Below, piece after piece: positions 9,491-21,512 of a stretch of DNA of 64,000 nt (within the stretch, counting starts at the first letter, position 1; each line of letters begins with the position of its first letter). Location of the stretch: contig CM114272.1 in assembly GCA_050084515.1 (NCBI GenBank), positions 6,262,001-6,326,000 of the forward strand, in the 5' to 3' direction. Source of the DNA: Blasia pusilla. Its lineage: Eukaryota; Marchantiophyta; Marchantiopsida; Blasiales. Both the position numbers and the translations under genes were made by a program. A model generated the notes under the pieces. That model worked only from the letters and a program-made list of their open reading frames with translations, ran no database searches and was not told where the DNA came from.

Positions 9491-11377
9491 TCACTCTTGC
9501 CTCGTGAGTAATCCCTCAATCACTCATCCCAAACATGCGGCACTCGATCTACACTCTCCCTCCCCGAGATAGGTAACGTGTGGCAATAAGCGGCGTGGTG
9601 CGGCAAATCGACCAAGCTATCATCTCATCGACAACCTACCCTCAACTGCGGACATCCCACATAGGTCTATGTCCCCTAAACCACATACATAAATAATGCT
9701 CTCAGCATCCACACACCCAATATCCCCAAATAAACTACCCAGATCCCAGAATCCCTCACACGTGCAGGGTAAAGGACTAGAATGGATAACTTGAACACAT
9801 ATCAATGTCGCTCCTCAGCAACTGCAAATCTCGACCCCAACTTGGTCGTGGAGATAACTCCTCCAATCAGCAAGTCATACTCCTCCCGTATTGACGTTGC
9901 TCAAAACTCCTCGATAGACGGTGCAGATCCAGCGGAACGGTGCGGCATTGTAGGCGGCAAGGAACGGCTACCAACGGCACAGCCCTCGATGATGGGATGC
10001 GGCACTCGGCGGCATACCCTCCTCAATCAACAATAAGCCCCCACTCTGATCCACAATGCCAGAGCGGCTCCGCGATCAAGACGGTGCGATGTGGCCACGA
10101 GCGGCACGTTGCGGCTACGGGCGTCACGGCACGGTACTCAATCGTCGTTGAGCAACTACCAATCACAACATAGCAGCACAAAATCAAAACTCAAACACTA
10201 TAACAGGAGGTCATATGCCATCACAGGTTGATGACGGTGGCGGCCAAAACAAAGTACGTGATGGCGATGCAAGTCCGAGAATCAACGAACGTTATGGAAG
10301 ACCCTCCACTCCGTATCGGCGGCAATGGCAACCAAGGGTGGACCATTGACCGTTGATGGTGACGGTTGACCGTCTCGAGTGACGGTTGACCATTGATGAT
10401 TGACGGTTGACTATGATGGCGACGGCCGCCGCCGGTGTGGCGGCTAGTTTAGGGTTTGCACAATTTAACCCTAAAAATTGCCTAGCACTGGCAGTTTTGC
10501 AAGATTGATCATAATTTTTTGCTTGCAACTCAAAATTGCGCATTGTTTGTTGCATAGCGTGCACAACTTCACGATCTACGCCAGCATCAAAAAATACTTA
10601 GAATTAGACATTACAGTAAAAACTGACAAGGAATGTCGTAAAGCCCAATGTCTCATTCTCCTACACAAAATCCGGTGGCGCTTCCGCGCTGAATCTTCCC
10701 AACAAAAATATAAAACTTGTAAAAATGCAAATCAGCAAGCGACATGGTGCTCCTAAAAGTAGCGGCATGGGGCAATTGGCCCCACATACTCAATCCCTAT
10801 CAAAAATTGGCCAGCGCTTCCGCGCGGCAATCTTCCACACGAAAAATCGGCAAATGCAAAGAACAATCCAAGCAACCCTTGCTCCGATGAGCACTCCCAT
10901 GAGCCATTGAACGAGGAACACGGTCCCCAACCTAAAAAAACAGCGAGTGACCAGCGAGCTCCCCCATGAAGCTCTCTCACTCTCTCCTTCTCTCTTTGTA
11001 AAGTAAGATTCAATCTCTCTCTATACCATCTCTCACCATAGCTCTCAAAGGTGTGCACTCTCTCTCATGTCAAACCAAACCCACTCTCCTAATGAGAGGC
11101 TTGGGTTACACTCACAAGGCAAGGGACCATAACTCCGCCGCCTCATGCCAAGAGGTTCAACAAAGAGAGAGAATGAGTTCTCAACCTCTCTCTCCTTGGG
11201 ATATATACCCCTCCCCTCTCCCAAGCTCTCTCCATGGTAACCTATTCTCCCAAGTCACCTTCTTGGCTCTTGACTTGATGTAGGAGGTCAAGGGCCACTT
11301 ACCAAAAATAGAAAGTCTATCATATATTCAAAATGGTACTTACCTAAAATAGTAAGTTCCTCAATATGGCTCCAAAT
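9491..11377 (-). other. Candidate 5' LTR R/U5 and leader of gypsy-1
   Basis: There is no coding capacity of note. This stretch lies between gag and a minus-strand TATA box at 11.2 kb, as expected for R, U5 and leader of the 5' LTR. Near 10,335-10,410 it has a run of diverged GACGGTTGACC-type units. Near 10,680 and 10,810 there are two short related blocks containing GCGCTTCCGCGC. LTR termini and the primer-binding site were not identified with confidence. Confidence 0.4.
11199..11211 (-). promoter_or_regulatory. TATA box, probable gypsy-1 LTR promoter
   Basis: On the minus strand the sequence GGGTATATATCCC lies upstream of gag in a purine-rich (GAGAGAGG) context. Its position and orientation fit the U3 core promoter of the retroelement. 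A similarly placed TATATAAA is found in gypsy-2 at 58.17 kb. Confidence 0.5.
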
Positions 11378-11655
11378 GAGCCAAAACGAAGGGGAAACCT
11401 GCTCTCTCAGGTTTCCCGGGGCCTCAGCAGGTCATCCTCGACCTCCTAGGCCTGTCCTCCACTACTCTTGAAGACGCTCTACCAGATCTCACCGATCTAT
11501 CCTAAAGGACGTGATAGAGCCGAAACGAAGGGGAAACCTGGTCTCTCAGGTTTCCCGGGGCCTTAGCACGTCATTCTCAATCTATTGAGCGTGTCCTCCA
11601 CTGCTCACGCAGGCGCTCTACTAGATCTCACCGATCTATCCTAAAAGACATGACA
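11378..11655. repeat. Two tandem copies of a 139-bp unit
   Basis: Unit 1 (11,378-11,516) and unit 2 (11,517-11,655) both begin GAGCCRAAACGAAGGGGAAA and end near ATCTATCCTAAA(A/G)GA. The unit contains the palindromic stretch GAAACCTGNTCTCTCAGGTTTC, a 7-bp-arm hairpin. The position fits U3 enhancer-type repeats of the gypsy-1 LTR, but this is inferred from location only. Confidence 0.75.
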
Positions 11656-14227
11656 ACACAAATGAAGTGACCTCTCTTTGGAAATTTCATATGAGGATGC
11701 TCTTTAACCTTCTTAAAGTGGGGATACATCATCTTTTGTGAAGGATTATACCGCAAGGATTTGGAGGTTTTCCTCTTACTACTCATTGGTTTTTATCATC
11801 TATGGTACTTTTTTATCTCAACACATTGAATATAACACCAATTTTGACATTCTTGGTGAATTAAAATATTTTTGGGTTTTCGAATTTCTTGAAGTCATGC
11901 TTACAAGTAAAATAAGGACTTAAGTCCATTTAAATATGACCATATATTCAAGTTCTTTTGCAACCAATGAAGTCTCTTTTAGTCGCCAATAGCCTATAAA
12001 GTATGATCTTGAAGTTAAAATGTTAAGAATGATGTTGACAATGTTTTTTTTTTTTGTTTCTTTGGACATCTCGAGAGAGCGAAGACTAGCGTGTGATGTG
12101 GTTAAAGTTGTCGTACACCCGTCAGAGCAATATTTGCAACATAAACTAATTTATTTCGCGACTTCACAGTAAAGGAGGTGGCGGACGATTGTATGCGGAC
12201 TTTGCCAAGGTTCGTGCGTTCGTCAACCAAATTGAAGCTTAAGGCCCAATTCCAAAGCATTCTCAAGTAAAGAAACAAATAATCTTGGCCTCATGGACCC
12301 TCCGCCCCAACCCCATTTCTCCCCAGTCAGCAAAAATCTGTAAAGTCCTGCTGCTCGTAGATCTACTACTTCCCGCTGAAGGAGTTGTTCGGGCTTTGGA
12401 ATACATCCTAATGACATTTCTACGGCATTTGGAACTATTATTCCCCTAGAAGGTTATTGAATGGCGTTTGGAAATCTAGTTCCAAATGAACTCGGAAGTA
12501 TTTCGTTTCTACTGGTCGAGATAGCCCTGAAGTTGACAACGCAATGTTCTGGTCCGGCCACCAAGAAGCTCCCACCGAGTACCAAGAAAAAGCAATTGGA
12601 ACTCTAGTTCCAAATAAGCTTGGAACTACATTTGTTGCCGACCCATTGGGATCTTGGGAGCATGTTGTTTAGAACTACAATTCCAACCGAGGATGGGGAT
12701 TTCCCTTTACCGAACGCCTTCTATGGACGGAATTGGATCTTAGGATCCAATTTGACTTAGACTAAGTTTGGCTCCAAATGACGTTCAGCGGCCGTGGCAG
12801 TTTGGTCATAACAAGAAAAGAAACAAGGTGCACCACATGGGATAGGACATAATAGAGCAATGAGTCCATCATATGAGACAACTTCAAGTAAGTTACCATA
12901 CTTTCAAAATTACAAAACAAAAAAGAAACAAATGGGCCCACAAGTTAACTTGGATATATATGCAATATCAGTGATACTAAACAATGTAAACGGAGTAGAT
13001 GGTAGCACATACATATAATGTCAATGGTGTTTTGTATTATTAATCATACGTATGGCCTATTCATAATAAAGATGCATTTTCTTATAGTGGAAAATACAAT
13101 AATTTTATTTTTCATTTTGAGGAGTGAAGGATTAAAAGAATGCCTTTGGTTTTGAGGAAATCATTTCATGACTTCTAAAAGTGGTTGGTGAGGCTGAGTA
13201 TTATAAGTGTTTGTAATAATCGTATCTCATCTCCACAATTGTTGTTCTTTCGGTGACTAATAAGTGACTACTAGGATTTGTTTTTAGCTACGGGAAGAGT
13301 TGCATAAAAAAAAGTGAGATCATTCAAACGATGCCTAAAAATTATGACTTTTATTATTGAAGTGAAGTAAAATCGAGTACATGTCCTTCTAGAACACTCC
13401 TACCAACTTGGAATATCCACTCCACCACCAAGAGCTTCCTTCAAAAAATCAACTTATGTCCTATTAGCTGCCGGAGAGGTACAAATTCCATGACCAACTT
13501 CTTGTAGTTGAGTGTGAAGAACATCCACGTTAGTTGCTATGTCGTCAATGTTCTTTTGCAACCCTTCAGCTTGTACTAGGACGGTATGAAATGTAACATG
13601 CAAGTCCTGTTGCAAGCCTTCATCAAGATGATGCTCTCGAAAGGAGCCAGTGACATCTTCCAATGCAACCGAGGTTTTATCTGCCACCTAAGGGTTAGGA
13701 CCAATATTCACCACAAACGGTAGTGACCGTCTAGGCAGAAAGATTTTCCAAGTGGCGGTATGAACAATAATTTCCCCTGTTCCTACTGTATGTTCCACAA
13801 GAAACATCCAATTGCCATAGGATTATGTCTGAACATGAGATACTTGCTTTTTGATGCTCATCTTCTCAAAATCAATAGCAGTCATGCCCATAATCTCATC
13901 TCCACCTTGCCAAACAAGAAAATGGTGTAGAGTTTTCTAGCACCTAATCTACCACATCATAGTCAATTAAACGAAGGAAAAAAATCCACCTTGTCACTTA
14001 ATCCATATTTGCCCTATAAATGATTGCTTGTTCAGATGTTTCTTCATGGCTCAGTAGTCCTATTGCAATTGCCACTGTTTTTGTTATGCGTAAATGTGCA
14101 TGCAGGGTATGCATACTATCTTGATTCATTTGTAAGAACTTGCACAACCCTAGCATGTACCCAAGTGGGAGGGAATCCCATTTTGGTTGATCTCTCCTTG
14201 TCTTGCAAACATTGCTGCACACTTGAT

Positions 14228-14259
14228 AAGTTTAGTCTATAAGGCGGTAGACTAAACTT
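14228..14259. repeat. Perfect 12-bp-arm inverted repeat
   Basis: Arms AAGTTTAGTCTA (14,228-14,239) and TAGACTAAACTT (14,248-14,259) flank an 8-base loop. No gene end adjoins it, so a terminator role is not supported. Confidence 0.7.
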
Positions 14260-16031
14260 TGTATTTAGCCGCCGATCCCATTCAGTATGATTTCCCATCG
14301 ATTAAGAATCGTCCTCTCCGAGTTTCTTGCCTTCTACACTTGAGACTTCTACCAACCACGTCCTCCCTATACCTTTGCAACTATGCACCGCTCGCCCTAG
14401 GAGAACAATACTTGTCCAGCCGGTGGGAATACTTGCTAGAGCGGGGAGTGGGGCCACTTAAGCTACAAAACTTCCCACGAAGCTGCAAGGTGAACACTAG
14501 TTCCATGGGGGCCGTTCAAGCAAATTTCTCTAGTCACCCGTGCTTCCAAAACTTTTTTGGGGAATTTTGTTTTGATTTTCCCAATTATAACTTCAAGATT
14601 TCTTCAAGGCAATGCACCTATCTTGATCCATTGAAGAAGAAGCGGATCGTTTATTCCAAAATTGACTAAGATATGCCTTTTTGCTTCATAGAAAATTCTA
14701 TCCTTTTTGAGTCAATTGAATACGTAAGGGCTAGATCAACTTAAAAAGCCTATCCACCAGAACTTGCACCAATTTGCTTTTATAACATTCTTTTCAAGGC
14801 ATCCTCCGACATTCATCTAGGATCTATGTATTCATATGCAGGTATAATAGGAGCAAAGATATGGCTTAATGTAGTTTCTCTTATTCTTCCATTTAGTCTT
14901 CCCTTAAAGCTTTCATGTTATGTTATACCTTAGACTTCCTCATTCTTCTTTAGACTTCCTCATTCTTATGAACTGCGCAAGACTTTTTAAGCATAATTCC
15001 ATTGATTCATATCATAATCTTTGTTGATTTCATTTTTTCCTCACTTTGTTCCCGGTTAGTTTGTTTCCTTCCATTATACATTTCTTGATTCTTTCTTGAA
15101 GTGTTATTACTTTTATTTCCTTAAAATTTTATTCATCTAATAAAACGAAATTTACACAATTAAACGTAGAGTCAGTTTTGATTAACGGAGACTTCGACGA
15201 GAAGGGACTAATGCACCTTAATTATTTTATTTTATTTTTAGGAACTCCAACAAAGCCACGCATAACGAATGACGTTAGACATGATCATTTTAAATACACT
15301 TAGCTCTGGATGTCCGACAACGGAGATGTCCTTCCCACGACCTGCCAGACAAGTCACTCTAACCGGGCTACCTGAATATATTAGTATATCGGGACCTGCA
15401 ACCGGACCCGATGCTGCGACCCACATTCGCTGGCGCTCCGCCCGAGTGCTCCTGTCCGTCCGGAACCTTCGGGTCCACCTGTCTCTGTCTGGATATAAGA
15501 AGTTTAGTATATGTGGCCGAATCGAAGGATGACTCACAAAAGGGCAGGACGAGGGCCACGACCATATCCGATTTGGACTAGGACCACGACCGTATCCGAT
15601 TTTTTTTTAAAATCCGGAAGGGTTTCCTCACCCGCTTTTTATCTTTTATTGAGAGCTCGTATTCGGACTCGATTCAAGGGCCAGTTTTTGTTTCCGCTAA
15701 TCCCGAGCAGTTTAATTCATGAATCACTGAGCAGTTTAATTCAGGAATCCAACGCTAATCGATTTCTTTTATCCCCACACTACCCTATGCAGCGTTTAAC
15801 TGCTGTAAGTCCTCTTTTGAACTGGGAAGCATTGTCGATCTACCCGTTAAATATTCTATGAGTAACACCTTTAAGACATTGACACAGTAGAATTAGTCGA
15901 ATCGAACTAATTCGACTAATTAAACACATACAAAGTGGTATAATATTCAACACACGTACCGGATTCTTTGGTTTTGAAAAATTTGGACGCTTTTTTTTAG
16001 AATCAAAGTTTTTCTACAACCTAGCTATTAC

Positions 16032-16310
16032 AAGCACACTTAGTGCAATAGCAACCACTCAGGTTAGATTGTAGAAGAAAGAGCTAGACAACCTGCATCA
16101 CCACGTCACCTTGCATTCTCAAGCACACTTAGTGCAATAGCAACCACTCAGGTTAGAGCACTAGACATCTCAATAGCAACCACTCAGGTTAATATTGCTA
16201 TACAAGACTCACCGAACTCCTCAAGTCAACAGACCTCTCAGTATGTAAGCAGCACCACACTCGGGTAAGCAAAGCTAAGGTCAGAAGCACAATCCACTCA
16301 GGTAAGCAAA
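16032..16310. repeat. Minisatellite with CAATAGCAACCACTCAGGTTA core
   Basis: The unit beginning CAAGCACACTTAGTGCAATA and continuing through GCAACCACTCAGGTTA occurs at about 16,032 and 16,120. A partial copy (CAATAGCAACCACTCAGGTT) lies near 16,173, and decayed versions (CACTCAGGTAAGCAAAGCT) near 16,256 and 16,296. Copies are unevenly spaced, consistent with an old, partly eroded tandem array. Confidence 0.7.
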
Positions 16311-18305
16311 GCTCACTCCTGAGCTCAGAGAGTTGTGTCCAGAAAGGTGTAAGAGAATGTAAATCCGCACGGCACCATCATATACAACATATAGAGAAAG
16401 AGTTTCTAGATTTTAGGGTAGTAGTAATTTCAAAATTACTGAGGTAACAAGAAATTACTATTTATTGTGGTAAAACACTAAGTTATTATAGTAATTCTCT
16501 CAATTACTTTTCACTGTAATAAACTCCAAGTTTTATTGAACACTTTTATTGAGCTTGTAATATTTAAAAAAAAAACCAAACCTCTGATACTCTACTCCGT
16601 AAAGGACCGGGGAGCCAATTATCGCACTGGTGGTGGCAGAGGGTATGACTTTCCATTTTTTCACCGCCTAAGTTGTCGGCTTGACTAAGACCAGCAACAG
16701 CCTATTCCTATTGATATGAGCGCTCACGGCAATGGTGGGGACCGTGGGATAGTCAAAACATGTCAATTATCCGTAAAATACTATTATTACAACATTAGTT
16801 GCAGGGTTTGGGGAGTTTTTCCGTGGGACCGGTACATTACCGGGAATGGTAAATCGGCAACGGAAATTCCGGCTATTCACATGTTCCTTATCCTAGTGTG
16901 ACGCTATCCAGTCTGGTATATTGGAATAGAAAATGGAGAGTTATCCATTATCCTCTATCAGTCTATGGCAGGGGAAAAAAAGTAGAGCCGGTTTCGATAC
17001 CGGATTACTGTACACGCAGTCCACGGCCTACCTTTACCCTATTGGCATTCCTACTGGGCCTATTTAGGGCCTCATGGCATCGCTGGATGTACGTGATCCC
17101 AATCTCAGTCTGCAATGTAGGCGAGCTAGTGCGCGTGCATCTTGCGCTTTAACTGCAGTTAGTTCTCTTGCGAGTTGCGACTCCATCCACATCGATCTGC
17201 TCCCAACGAAACTTGATTATTACCTTCCAAGTGTTGACTGAAAAGCTACACCCTTGGTTGTCATACCACGCAATAAATCTCTTTCAGACTCTTTCGCAGT
17301 ATTTCGTTCCTTATCGAAAGGTGGATTCCTGATGAGTTTTCCATGATGAGTTTTCCATCCTGCATATTTATTTATTCATTACTTCTATCTAAAGTGGAAG
17401 ATTGGAAGAATCCACAAAAGAAAAAGCTTTTTCTATCATCCTAAATCAAACGTGAGATTTTTTGCAGAGAAACTAAAAGCTCGAATAGTCGCCTCCAGCT
17501 GTAGGTCTCTTCCCTTACGAAAATGAAAGAGAGCAGCTTCGGATTGGTCCAGATACACCCATGGAAATGGGCTCTGAAGATTTTTAAGATTGAACAAGTC
17601 TAAACCTTTTTTCCTCTCCTCCCAAGGCCAAGAAAAAGTCCCGATAATTTTTAATTTGACCTTGTCGTAGAGAAACAAAAACTAGAGGCTCTGTTAACGT
17701 CGAAATGTCGTCGCGTTAAGCGTGGCTTCCCCGGGTGGATCAAGGGAAGGGCTACCTGTGGCGAGGCCAGCGGAGTCAACAGACGGTTTCAGCTGAGCCA
17801 GCTGACATACTCTTCGGGAATAATAGGGCTTCTAGTTACCTCTGTGAATATGGCTCAATCCTCTCTGCATTCATCACCCTTTGTCTGCGTTGTCGATTTG
17901 TCAAGGGAGCTTCCCTTATTAAACGATCACAGTTTTGTCTTCATTGTACGATCAATTAAGCCGATTCGTCCGGCTGGCTCCGCCATGGCTGCTTCATAAA
18001 AAATCTTGACCCTTCTGGACCGGGGATTCCCCGCAAAACCCTTACGTCATGCAGAAGCCACGCTTACTGAAGTTGACTCCTTCCGCCCCGGCCACAGGTG
18101 TCTTGTGATTTGTCAGCACCAGTAGGTTACTTTCCGGATGTTGAGGCCCATCGATTAGTACTCTAGATTAAATCAGAGGTGCCGTTTACTCCACAGTCCC
18201 ATTCGCGAGGCTGCAGGAGTCTTGCGCATGATTTCTGTAGAACACAAGTTTACAAAGCTGCTCGGGATATACCAACGATATTGGAAATCTTGTGGCAGAC
18301 AATCC

Positions 18306-18323
18306 GAGTGCCTTTCTGTCATC
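18306..18323 (+). promoter_or_regulatory. 18-bp promoter block conserved between germin-like paralogues
   Basis: GAGTGCCTTTCTGTCATC is found 429 bp before the start codon here. It is found exactly, on the minus strand, at 22,415-22,432, about 290 bp before the second gene. A partial match (CCCGAGTGCCTTT, 25,521-25,533) precedes the third copy. Its survival where surrounding promoter sequence has diverged suggests a regulatory site, but shared descent alone could also explain it. Confidence 0.45.
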
Positions 18324-18512
18324 CGTTCGCGGAAACGCGCCGGATGGTTTATTATTAGCGGTAGTTCTATTTCCCAGGTCAGGACTCCGGGCTCACGCTT
18401 CTTGCAGTTAACATTCGTCCAGTCAATCCTTCTGTCAGATCTACCTGTCTGTAGTCGTGCACAACCAGGCCTTCCGAAGTTCCGATCCGAAGCCGAGAAG
18501 CCGCGCGGCTTT

Positions 18513-18520
18513 CTATAAAT
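18513..18520 (+). promoter_or_regulatory. TATA box of germin-like gene 1
   Basis: CTATAAAT lies about 215 bp before the ATG, giving an expected transcript start near 18,545 and a 5' leader of about 190 bases. Confidence 0.6.
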
Positions 18521-18734
18521 CCGTTCATCTTCATCCTGTTTCTCAGTCTTCCACTCACCCGTTATTTGGATCTCTGAAAACTCCTTCGATTTGCTCATAC
18601 ATTTCCGATCCCGTTGTGTGTCTCGCACCGATTAGTGTCTTATTGTTTCTACACACATCGAGGTGTCTCTTAGTGTTTCTCTCATCGATCAGCTAAAGCG
18701 ACTTATCGCGTAAAACTTAGAAATTTCTGTTGTA

Positions 18735-19352
18735 ATGGCGACGCATCAGAAGCAGATATTATCCGTAGTGGCCATCACTCTCCTGGTGTTGATCCAGGGA
18801 GCTATTGCTTACGATCCCACTATCACCACAGACTTCGGCCTTACGAATGCTCAGTCCGGGGAGAATTTCACCAACCGGGCCTTTGAACCCAAGAATCTCC
18901 CAGCGGCTCCTGCTCCTGGGACTCTCGTCTTGACGCCATCATTCGCCGCTCAGTTCCCTGGAGTTACGGGCCTCGGAATCGCTTCTTTGTTCTTCGAGCT
19001 CGGAGCTGGCGCACTGGTGCCCCCACACTTCCACGCTCGGGCCACGGAGATCTTCTATGTTATCTCTGGAACGTGGTCTGTAGGGTTTGTCGACACCAGT
19101 GGAGTTCTCTTTAGCGCCAACCTCACTGCTGGAGATCAGTTCGTGTTTCCCCAGGGCTTAGTGCACTACCAGTTGGCTGGAGAAGAGTATGCAACTGGAT
19201 ATTCCGCGTTCAACAGCCAGAACCCGGGAGTGACTTTGATCTCCACAACGTTGTTTGCATCCACCCCCAACATTCCCGATTCTGTGCTAGCTGCTTCCTT
19301 TAAGGTCGACGTCCTGACCATCCAGGCCATCCGACAAGCTTTGGCTTCCTAG
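18735..19352 (+). CDS. Germin-like protein 1 (secreted cupin)
   Basis: This is an intact intronless 205-residue frame. Residues 1-25 form a signal peptide (hydrophobic core VVAITLLVLIQGAIA), so the product is secreted or apoplastic. The single cupin domain carries the germin metal site: H98 and H100 in PPHFHARATE, E105 in the same box, and H144 in GLVHYQ. Germins form disc-like oligomers and bind Mn. Some are oxalate oxidases or superoxide dismutases, but activity cannot be read from sequence alone. Potential N-glycosylation sites are N44 (NFT) and N129 (NLT). The protein has no cysteine at all, whereas most germin-like proteins have an N-terminal disulfide pair. It is convergent with the second gene, about 2.2 kb away. 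The start at 18,735 is chosen because the signal peptide begins there. Confidence 0.95.
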   Translation: MATHQKQILSVVAITLLVLIQGAIAYDPTITTDFGLTNAQSGENFTNRAFEPKNLPAAPAPGTLVLTPSFAAQFPGVTGLGIASLFFELGAGALVPPHFHARATEIFYVISGTWSVGFVDTSGVLFSANLTAGDQFVFPQGLVHYQLAGEEYATGYSAFNSQNPGVTLISTTLFASTPNIPDSVLAASFKVDVLTIQAIRQALAS

Positions 19353-19745
19353 AAAGGCTCATGATAAGATGCACTGATGGATTGACAGATCTTCATCAAG
19401 TAGCTGATGTGCCCTCAATGTTATGTGTATCTTCAAATCGAAAGCAGTCCTAGTTGACCTCTTCTTTGAACTTGTTAGGCTTTATGTAGCTCTCATACTC
19501 TAGCTATAAATCGATCGAGCCGAGAAAATTTTTTGGGTTGCATTTCGTGTAGCTAGCTAGCTAGGTCTGTCCAGAAACTGCTCAAATGTTCGAGGTCAAT
19601 ATGACGCTGTTTATCATCATAGGTTCATAATTAAAGTTTGGAATGCACTCAGTAACAACCTTGCATTACACCTGTCGTAACTTGAATGGCGTCTGGATAC
19701 TTTACATGCGTCCATCTCTTGAATATTATGTCTCTGTGGATTTGT

Positions 19746-19822
19746 GAAATTTGATGCCGCTAAGCTGTGGTGAGTCTCTCCTGATCTTGATAGAGACTCA
19801 GCTTAGCGGCATCAAATTTCAG
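19746..19822. repeat. Near-perfect hairpin with about 30-bp arms
   Basis: The left arm runs from TGAAATTTGATGCCGCTAAGCT through GTGAGTCTCT. The right arm is its reverse complement, apart from about four extra bases in the left arm. The loop is about 12 bases. The right-arm sequence recurs as a direct copy at about 20,384-20,411. Confidence 0.8.
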
Positions 19823-19824
19823 CT

Positions 19825-20452
19825 AAATCGTGCACATCCGTCTTGTCATGTAGCAGTTCACAGTGTTTCCTACTCTCTGATTATCTACTTGCCAGAATTC
19901 AGACGTCATTTCATGAAGAGATGGTGAAGAAGAATTGAACTTGACTGTTGAAATCAGAGAGTAAGGGAGGATGCTAACAAATTTCACAGTTGCTCTACAA
20001 GACGGACATAAGTAGCTTTCTCCATCATTTTGACCAATGTGCATCTACATTGAGATGTGTACACCTAATGATTACATTTGATGTTAGATGGGTGTAGAGA
20101 TGGTTACATTTGGTGTTAGATGGGTGTAGATGGTGACTAGTGTAGACTCCTTTCGTGTAGATATCACGAAGAGGGACTGAAATTGTCATGCGCCCTGGAG
20201 AGAATTACAATCTCGGGCTTCACAATATTCTATCAAGATCAGGAGAGACTCGCTACACCTTAGCTACATGAAGAGGGACTAAAATTGTCATGCGCCCTGG
20301 AGAGAGTTACAATCTCGGGCTTCACAATGTTCTATCAAGATCAGGAGAGACTCACTACACCTTAGCTACATGACAGATCAGGAGAGACTCAGCTTAGCGG
20401 CATCAAATTTCATGACAGAACTGCTACATGACAAGACGGATGTGCACGATTT
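19825..20452. mobile_element. Non-autonomous element with 35-bp terminal inverted repeats
   Basis: Bases 19,825-19,859 (starting AAATCGTGCACATCCGTC) and 20,418-20,452 are exact reverse complements. Together they bound a 628-bp segment without coding capacity. This fits a MITE or foldback DNA transposon. No clear target-site duplication was found next to the arms (left flank TCAGCT, right flank GGGTCG), so the superfamily is not assigned. The interior contains tandem repeats at 20,074-20,130 and 20,169-20,372. Confidence 0.6.
20169..20372. repeat. Two tandem copies of a 102-bp unit
   Basis: The unit begins GAAGAGGGACTRAAATTGTC and ends CACCTTAGCTACAT. The two copies differ at only a handful of sites. 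Each contains TCAAGATCAGGAGAGACTC, which is the reverse complement of part of the hairpin loop region near 19,780. The whole 19.7-20.45 kb region therefore appears built from rearranged copies of one motif. Confidence 0.8.
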
Positions 20453-21512
20453 GGGTCGGTTTAAGATTTAGAGTTATCTGACTCTCAACGGAGGCACCGA
20501 CGGAATCGACTTCGACACTCAATTCTCGGAGTCAGGTAAATCACCCCTGTAACGGAGTGAACGTGAGCGTCTCTTGACTCTTCCTCTCAAGCACGTGAAG
20601 ACTCAATTTCCCTTCCACCTACCGTTATATTTCAGTGTTCGATGATCCGTCTTGATTTTTAGGGATCGATACACGAAGAATGAGCTTCACCCGTTTCTAT
20701 TTCAGATTCTCACTTTCCTTTGACATTCTTTTGTCCTTCATCTAACAATTTTAACTTCGTGTTTTCTAAGTATTTCCATGCGGCTTTAGTTGCTTCAAGA
20801 CGAGGTCATTTGGTTGTTGCATCTTCCAGTTTTGGTAAGAAGTGGCTCTGAAATCTGTAATGAAGTATTCGTATTACTCACAGACAAAAATGGAACCAGG
20901 AAGACTCCAGAAAATTATGATGTTGGAAGTCACATTTTTGAGCTTTTTCCAACAGCTTGGAGAGGTGGAGGCTATGAACGCTCTAGGTGATAAAGTAGCC
21001 ACATTTACATAGCCAAGTCGTAAGATTGCAATCCTCACGATGAGAATTGGCACATTATTACTTTCCATTGAAGTCTAAGAACCAAAAAAGAGGTTCTGAG
21101 TTTGGTAGCTGAAAAGGAGAGTGAACATGACCAAAATGCCTTACATAAACCAGGACCACATCCAGGGACATTGAGTTGCTCAAGTGATAGAGCCATGCGG
21201 GGAACTGCTTAAAGAGTCTACTCACGAAAGGTGCAATGAGTATGAAAAAATCGTCAGTGCATTCCAACATTTTATTATGAATAAACGATACACAGTGCAA
21301 TATGATTTTGTGGCACTTTTCAGGTCCGCGTTGGTAAAGACCTACCTACTGTCAATTAAAATGACCCCAGGAGTTCTCCGTCCTTATCGAAGTGGAGTGT
21401 GAGAGCTCGATAAAACCTCACAGGGTCGAGTTCGACTCAACTCCAGCAAAGTGGTCTCAGGAGCTATTCACCAATCCGGAAATATCCAGTACTTCCATAG
21501 ACATACAGTTCC

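Larger units (their letters stand above)
2154..11700 (-). mobile_element. Decayed Ty3/gypsy LTR retrotransposon gypsy-1 with DNA methyltransferase and PHD finger
   Basis: Read on the minus strand, the order is gag (9.49-8.09 kb), aspartic protease (7.7-6.9 kb), a linker, a C5-cytosine DNA methyltransferase domain (6.53-5.64 kb), reverse transcriptase remnant (5.3-4.96 kb), RNase H (4.95-4.5 kb), a duplicated protease/RNase H piece (4.48-3.66 kb), integrase zinc-binding and core domains (3.6-2.5 kb), integrase C-terminal region and a PHD-type finger ending at a stop near 2,154. Protease-RT-RNase H-integrase order is that of Ty3/gypsy (Metaviridae). Many nonsense codons and frameshifts make it non-autonomous. 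A TATA box at 11.2 kb marks the probable 5' LTR. Both extra domains lie in the same coding track as the pol domains, so they belonged to the element and are not flanking host genes. LTR ends were not located, so the right border is approximate. Confidence 0.85.
11656..17700. other. Intergenic DNA, no recognised gene
   Basis: Only short open frames occur. The most protein-like is a 77-codon minus-strand frame at 13,454-13,687 (predicted helical, containing QLQEVGHGICTSP), which is not recognised and may be a transposon remnant. Between 12,430 and 12,760 the motif GGAACT..TTCCAA recurs about five times in diverged form, ending in a palindrome AATTGGATC-TTAG-GATCCAATT. A 12-bp-arm hairpin lies at 14,228-14,259. 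Confidence 0.55.
17701..18734 (+). promoter_or_regulatory. Upstream region of germin-like gene 1
   Basis: About 1 kb between AT-rich intergenic DNA and the first germin-like gene. The sequence is more GC-balanced. It contains an 18-bp block shared with germin-like gene 2 at 18,306-18,323 and a TATA box at 18,513-18,520. No alternative gene is supported here. Confidence 0.5.
19353..21512. other. Intergenic region between convergent germin-like genes
   Basis: The left part (19.35-19.75 kb) is the 3' region of germin-like gene 1. The middle holds an inverted-repeat element and tandem repeats, annotated separately. The right part (20.46-21.5 kb) has no gene. Its last 230 bases (from about 21,280) resemble the 3' flank of germin-like copy 3 near 24.0-24.2 kb. 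Confidence 0.6.

Noticed and set aside
14228-14259. Hairpin as a transcription terminator
   Set aside because: No gene ends nearby and the genome is eukaryotic.
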